From Bacillus sp. FJAT-27245 (GTDB lineage Bacteria > Bacillota > Bacilli > Bacillales > Cytobacillaceae), in the NCBI RefSeq assembly GCF_001273955.1, contig NZ_LIGI01000001.1, positions 1,546,656-1,583,386 of the forward strand: a DNA stretch of 36,731 bases, given 5' to 3'. This document shows, piece after piece, positions 32,988 to 36,731 of this stretch (positions are counted from its first letter, which is position 1; the number at the start of each line of letters is the position of its first letter). Position numbers and translations under genes: made by a program. The notes under the pieces were generated by a model that saw only the letters and a list, made by a program, of their open reading frames with translations, had not been told where the DNA came from and did no database searches.

Positions 32988-33608
32988 TTATGTCAATTTA
33001 TATAGGGGTAATATTTGTCTAAATACACCATCAAAATGTTGCAGTAATTCAGATGGGCCCATCTTGACAATTTCATCGCGATCAAAGTGGCAGCCGCACA
33101 GAATTTCCGCTTTTTTAACATCTTTAAGGCGTTGGAAGGAATCATTCAGATCTTCTGTTGAAAGGCTGCCATGGAGGAGCGCTCCAGGCTTCATATGGTC
33201 TTCTGACCAGACATAGTTGTTTGGGATTCCGGTAACGATGTCACCAAGGTGTTTTTGGAAGTTTTCTCCGATTTGCGGTTTCCCTTGGCATTCATAAATA
33301 ACCGCGAACCAGATAAAAAGGTGGGTTTCCCATAGGCCAATCTGAAAGTGGGGCATCATTTTATACCCTCTTCGACTACCTGAGATGGCAACCCACGTAT
33401 CATTCGGTGGATTCTTGGTCCTTCTGGCGTGCTTTGCTACATGGGCAAACATATCCTGCCCTGTCATTTCGGAGAGAATCGGGGCATAATGATCCCCAAG
33501 CCAGGTTAATTTCGGACGGACACGGGAAATTAAAGCTTCCATTCGAGCTTCCAGGCCGTCAATAGAAAAAACATTAAAGTCATCTTGGGTGAAACCATTA
33601 AATTCCAT
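32988..33608 (-). CDS. yktB: YktB, UPF0637 (DUF1054) protein
   Basis: A 206-residue cytosolic protein starting MEFNGFTQDDFNVF with HYAPILSEMTGQDMFAHVAKHARRT, NDTWVAISGSRRGYKMMPHFQIGLW and WFAVIYECQGK, the DUF1054/UPF0637 family. Length and sequence agree with B. subtilis YktB. Function unknown. GGAGG precedes the ATG. It converges on yktA. Confidence 0.93.
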   Translation of the reverse strand: MEFNGFTQDDFNVFSIDGLEARMEALISRVRPKLTWLGDHYAPILSEMTGQDMFAHVAKHARRTKNPPNDTWVAISGSRRGYKMMPHFQIGLWETHLFIWFAVIYECQGKPQIGENFQKHLGDIVTGIPNNYVWSEDHMKPGALLHGSLSTEDLNDSFQRLKDVKKAEILCGCHFDRDEIVKMGPSELLQHFDGVFRQILPLYKLT

Positions 33609-33784
33609 GCGGGCCTCCTGAATTACAGTAATGAAATTATTTTAGCATACAGAAGCCGACTGATAAAAATAGTTGTCCTTATAAGAAGGATAGAATCACA
33701 TTTTGTCGCAGATTCACAAAGAGCTTCATACTATAATAAAAAAATTCGAGAAATAAGATTAATGGCCGGAAGGAGTGCTTACTA

Positions 33785-33979
33785 ATGAAACAGTTAATTA
33801 ACACGACTAGAAAAAAGGCTTTCGATAAGGAAAGGACAGCGGTTCTAAGGCTTGAAATGGACTATGAACTTGCGACGCTGTATGATGCTATGGCGGAAAA
33901 TAATGAAGAGATGAAAAAACATTGCAAATTACGCCTTGAAAAGATCCGGCAGGAACTTCTCCGATTAAAGGCCCTTTAA
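33785..33979 (+). CDS. ykzI: YkzI small protein
   Basis: A 64-residue, highly charged helical protein (MKQLINTTRKKAFDKERTAV… MKKHCKLRLEKIRQELLRLK). It has the size and position of B. subtilis ykzI, between yktB and the inositol monophosphatase gene. AAGGAG precedes the ATG. It ends in its own terminator. Function unknown. Confidence 0.82.
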   Translation: MKQLINTTRKKAFDKERTAVLRLEMDYELATLYDAMAENNEEMKKHCKLRLEKIRQELLRLKAL

Positions 33980-34040
33980 TAAGGGTGGAGAGGAAGACTA
34001 TTAAAAAATTGAGTTGCCATATAGGAAAGCGCAAGTTAAA

Positions 34041-34087
34041 AACGGACTCCCGGCAATGCTGGAGAGTTCGTTTATTATTTTTTGGCG
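34041..34087 (+). terminator. Terminator of ykzI
   Basis: AACGGACTC (34041-34049) pairs with GAGTTCGTT (34064-34072) with a G-U pair, an inner CCGGCA/TGCTGG stem, then TATTATTTTTT. Confidence 0.85.
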
Positions 34088-34184
34088 GCTGTGGGTACCC
34101 TAAAGGTTGATGGACGCCGTTCATTTGTATAAGCTAAACATTACTGGCGAAATAAAAGGAATAACTGTTTGGGGGGATTACCGA

Positions 34185-34979
34185 ATGGATACTGGACACA
34201 TATTTGAACAAGCAAAAAAATGGACTCTTGAAGCTGGGGAGCGGATTCGTTCATCCTTTGATAAAACTCTTAATATCCACACAAAATCAGATCCAAATGA
34301 CCTTGTGACAGACATTGACAGGGACACGGAAAAATTCTTTATTGAAAAAATCAGAGGTGCTTTCCCGGAGCATAGGATCCTCGGGGAAGAAGGTTTCGGC
34401 GATGCTCTTTCAGACCTCGAAGGAGTTGTATGGATTATCGACCCAATCGACGGAACAATGAATTTTATCCATCAACAAAGGAACTTCGCAATATCAATTG
34501 GGATATATGAAAATGGGAAGGGAAAAATCGGCCTTGTTTATGATATCGTCCATAATGAACTTTATCATGCCCAGGCAGGGAACGGCGCCTATTTAAATGG
34601 AAGGAAATTACCGAAACTAGAAAGGGCTAATGTTAAAGAATCGATTATAGCCATGAACGCAACATGGGTGCTGGAAAATAAAATGGTCGACCATAATCTG
34701 CTCATCCCGCTTGTCCGAGAGGCTAGGGGGACCAGATCTTATGGTTCAGCGGCACTCGAACTTGTCTATGTGGCAACGGGCAGGGTAAATGCCTATATTT
34801 CGCCAAGGCTGGCCCCTTGGGATTATGCCGGCGGCGCCATTATAGTAGAAGAGGCAGGCGGAAATGTGACAAATCTTAATGGGGTTAAGCTGGATATGCT
34901 GAACAAATCTTCCGTTTTCGCGGCAGGTCCTGGCCTTCATGGAGATATTTTGGACCGGTATCTTAAAGCTGAAAAATAA
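34185..34979 (+). CDS. suhB: Inositol monophosphatase family protein SuhB (YktC)
   Basis: A 264-residue magnesium-dependent phosphatase. The metal and substrate motifs are LGEEGFG, WIIDPIDGTMNFIHQ and, at the C-terminus, APWDYAGGAIIVEEAGG. B. subtilis YktC has inositol-1-phosphatase activity and the same length. ATG 34185 follows GGGGGGAT by 7 nt; an ORF extension to 34107 lacks a ribosome binding site. It stands between ykzI and ylaF. The nearest terminator is the shared 17-bp hairpin at 35039-35084. Confidence 0.93.
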   Translation: MDTGHIFEQAKKWTLEAGERIRSSFDKTLNIHTKSDPNDLVTDIDRDTEKFFIEKIRGAFPEHRILGEEGFGDALSDLEGVVWIIDPIDGTMNFIHQQRNFAISIGIYENGKGKIGLVYDIVHNELYHAQAGNGAYLNGRKLPKLERANVKESIIAMNATWVLENKMVDHNLLIPLVREARGTRSYGSAALELVYVATGRVNAYISPRLAPWDYAGGAIIVEEAGGNVTNLNGVKLDMLNKSSVFAAGPGLHGDILDRYLKAEK

Positions 34980-35038
34980 GGTGAAGCTTCCATTACTCGG
35001 AAGCATATAATCGAATTTTTCGTCTCGCTTAGACCGGG

Positions 35039-35084
35039 AAAAAAGCACTGAGGGGCGGCGAGCCTGCCCCCTCAGTGCTTTTTT
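35039..35084. terminator. Bidirectional terminator of suhB and ylaF
   Basis: Perfect 17-bp stem (35039-35055 / 35068-35084) with A- and T-runs. The last codons and TGA stop of ylaF (35072-35080) lie inside the stem. Confidence 0.95.
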
Positions 35085-35251
35085 GCAGCTTGTCTTTTCC
35101 GTTTAAAACCTTCCCGCATCGCAAATACTAGGGTAGCAATACAGGCAATGACCCCAAGAATACTTTTTTCCCCGATTGCAATCCCGATGCCGGAAATGGC
35201 CCCGGCAGTTAGAATCGCAATACCGAGGATTCCCCAATTGACTTTTTTCAT
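35072..35251 (-). CDS. ylaF: YlaF-like small membrane protein (DUF5325)
   Basis: A 59-residue protein with two hydrophobic helices (WGILGIAILTAGAISGIGIAI and a second around SILGVIACIATLVFAM) and a basic tail GFKRKRQAAKKH. It has the size, topology and position of B. subtilis YlaF, next to typA. The ATG at 35251 follows GGAG by 6 nt; a GTG at 35275 would add eight residues. Function unknown. Its 3' end is embedded in the shared terminator. Confidence 0.75.
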   Translation of the reverse strand: MKKVNWGILGIAILTAGAISGIGIAIGEKSILGVIACIATLVFAMREGFKRKRQAAKKH

Positions 35252-35366
35252 TATTTCTCCAATCCTTTTCCCCACTATAAGTTGGATTCATCTCGATGAT
35301 TTTTGGGAAAATATATACTTCAAGGACTATTGTAACCAAAAAATTTATAGGTTTCTACTCGGTTTG

Positions 35367-35375
35367 TGTTATAAT
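35367..35375 (+). promoter_or_regulatory. Extended -10 promoter of typA
   Basis: TGTTATAAT: a perfect TATAAT (35370-35375) with TGn extension, about 70 nt upstream of typA. The -35 is weak. Confidence 0.65.
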
Positions 35376-35445
35376 GTTTCAGTTGTACTAGAAATAATAA
35401 GGCTAGAAATGGTTTTACCCATACAAGAGGCAGGAGTGAACTACC

Positions 35446-36731
35446 TTGAATAAACGAAATGATATACGAAATATTGCCATAATTGCCCACGTTGACCACG
35501 GGAAAACAACCCTTGTCGACCAGTTGCTCAAGCAATCAGGAATTTTCCGTTCAAATGAGCATGTCGAAGAAAGGGCAATGGATTCCAACGATATCGAGAG
35601 GGAACGCGGAATTACCATTCTTGCAAAAAATACCGCTATTCAATACAAGGATACAAAAATCAATATTCTAGATACTCCCGGACACGCGGATTTTGGCGGA
35701 GAAGTAGAGCGGATTATGAAAATGGTCGATGGCGTGCTTCTAGTCGTTGATGCATATGAAGGTACTATGCCCCAAACGAGATTTGTGTTAAAAAAAGCGC
35801 TTGAGCAAAACCTAACACCTATCGTTGTTGTCAATAAAATTGATAGGGATTTTGCCCGTCCTGCTGAAGTAATTGATGAAGTAATTGACTTGTTCATCGA
35901 ACTTGATGCAAATGAGGATCAGTTGGAATTCCCGGTGATTTATGCTTCTGCGTTAAATGGTACAGCGAGCACAAATCCCGACCAGCAGGATGAAAACATG
36001 CAGGTGCTTTATGAATCAATCATCGAGCATATTCCGGCACCGGCTGATAACCGTGAAGAGCCGCTTCAGTTCCAGGTTGCACTGCTCGATTACAATGACT
36101 ATGTCGGGAGAATCGGTATTGGACGCATCTTCAGGGGAACGATGAAGGTTGGCCAGCAAGTTGCTTTAATGAAGCTTGACGGCAGTGTAAAGCAATTCCG
36201 TGTAACAAAATTGTTTGGCTTCTTTGGTTTAAAGCGCCAGGAAATCCAGGAAGCATTTGCTGGAGATCTAGTAGCTGTTTCAGGCATGGAAGATATCAAT
36301 GTTGGTGAAACAGTATGCCCGGTTGAACATCAGGAAGCTCTGCCGGTACTCCATATTGATGAACCTACCCTCCAAATGACCTTTGCTGTTAATAACAGCC
36401 CGTTTGCAGGTAGGGAAGGAAAATATCTAACGTCCAGAAAAATTGAGGAACGCCTGCATGCTCAACTTGAAACCGATGTAAGCTTAAGGGTCGAAAACAC
36501 TGACTCACCAGATGCATGGATAGTCTCAGGACGTGGTGAGCTTCACCTGTCAATCCTGATTGAGAATATGCGCCGTGAAGGATATGAACTGCAGGTTTCA
36601 AAACCTGAGGTCATTGTAAAAGAGATAGATGGAGTTCGCTGCGAGCCAGTCGAAAGAGTTCAAATCGACGTTCCGGAAGAATATACTGGGGCGATTATGG
36701 AATCAATCGGAGCGCGTAAAGGTGAAATGTC
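35446..36731 (+). CDS. typA: Ribosome-associated GTPase TypA/BipA (3' end beyond window)
   Basis: The first 428 codons of an approximately 610-residue translational GTPase that acts in ribosome assembly and stress growth. GTPase motifs: AHVDHGKTT (G1), RGITI (switch I), [11 protein letters not shown] (G3), NKIDR (G4), SAL (G5), then domain II ([17 protein letters not shown]) and domain III ([20 protein letters not shown]), which marks TypA rather than EF-Tu. TTG 35446 is the start, 9 nt after AGGAG (35432-35436). Next to ylaF, as in B. subtilis (ylaG). Confidence 0.97.
   Translation, partial: MNKRNDIRNIAIIAHVDHGKTTLVDQLLKQSGIFRSNEHVEERAMDSNDIERERGITILAKNTAIQYKDTKINILDTPGHADFGGEVERIMKMVDGVLLVVDAYEGTMPQTRFVLKKALEQNLTPIVVVNKIDRDFARPAEVIDEVIDLFIELDANEDQLEFPVIYASALNGTASTNPDQQDENMQVLYESIIEHIPAPADNREEPLQFQVALLDYNDYVGRIGIGRIFRGTMKVGQQVALMKLDGSVKQFRVTKLFGFFGLKRQEIQEAFAGDLVAVSGMEDINVGETVCPVEHQEALPVLHIDEPTLQMTFAVNNSPFAGREGKYLTSRKIEERLHAQLETDVSLRVENTDSPDAWIVSGRGELHLSILIENMRREGYELQVSKPEVIVKEIDGVRCEPVERVQIDVPEEYTGAIMESIGARKGEM

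Overview
The window is a chromosomal segment of a Bacillaceae bacterium. It is low to moderate GC, with strong GGAGG-type ribosome binding sites, many TTG/GTG starts and U-tailed terminators. Its gene order follows the B. subtilis ykuE-to-ykuV block, then ktrC(ykqB)-rnjA-rpoY-def-ykyA-pdhABCD-slp-SR1-speA-yktA-yktB-ykzI-suhB(yktC)-ylaF-typA. Protein similarity was judged from memory of these families, not by a search. I cannot name the species; a Mesobacillus/Cytobacillus-like Bacillus would fit.

Region 1 (1-7.6 kb): a PadR regulator cut by the window edge and a divergent PAS-PAS-GGDEF-EAL cyclic-di-GMP enzyme. They are followed by a Tat-exported phosphoesterase (ykuE), 2,4-dienoyl-CoA reductase (fadH), a C39-like lipoprotein, a secreted DUF3993-like protein, ykuJ and the c-di-AMP receptor darB (ykuL).

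Region 2 (7.6-16.7 kb): a 14-helix drug exporter sits between darB and ccpC, the LysR regulator of the citrate branch of the TCA cycle. A good CcpC-type box precedes ccpC. Next is a decayed dapH-dapL fusion, the relic of the acetylase route to diaminopimelate. Then come peroxiredoxin and thioredoxin-like genes (ykuU, ykuV), a DUF4349 lipoprotein, a YthAB-type cytochrome bd oxidase and the potassium-uptake subunit gene ktrC.

Region 3 (16.7-22.4 kb): rpoY-rnjA (RNA polymerase epsilon, RNase J1) on the minus strand. Upstream of them is an apparently unannotated 23-residue cationic amphipathic peptide gene with its own promoter and terminator. Then a DMT transporter, peptide deformylase, a YjcZ-type miniprotein and the lipoprotein ykyA. 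A 520-bp gapped region before pdhA carries three copies of an AACTRRTACAG motif and a coding-like fragment.

Region 4 (22.4-29.8 kb): the complete pyruvate dehydrogenase operon pdhABCD, the Slp lipoprotein, three small genes of unknown function, a structured repeat-like intergenic element, and the dual-function RNA SR1 with its SR1P peptide and a cre-like site.

Region 5 (29.8-36.7 kb): speA (arginine decarboxylase), a nitronate-monooxygenase-like flavoprotein, yktA, yktB, ykzI, suhB, ylaF and the 5' two thirds of typA (bipA).

Most of the window is conserved housekeeping DNA. The parts most worth a second look are the dapH-dapL relic, the 23-residue peptide, the pre-pdhA region and several operator-like palindromes.
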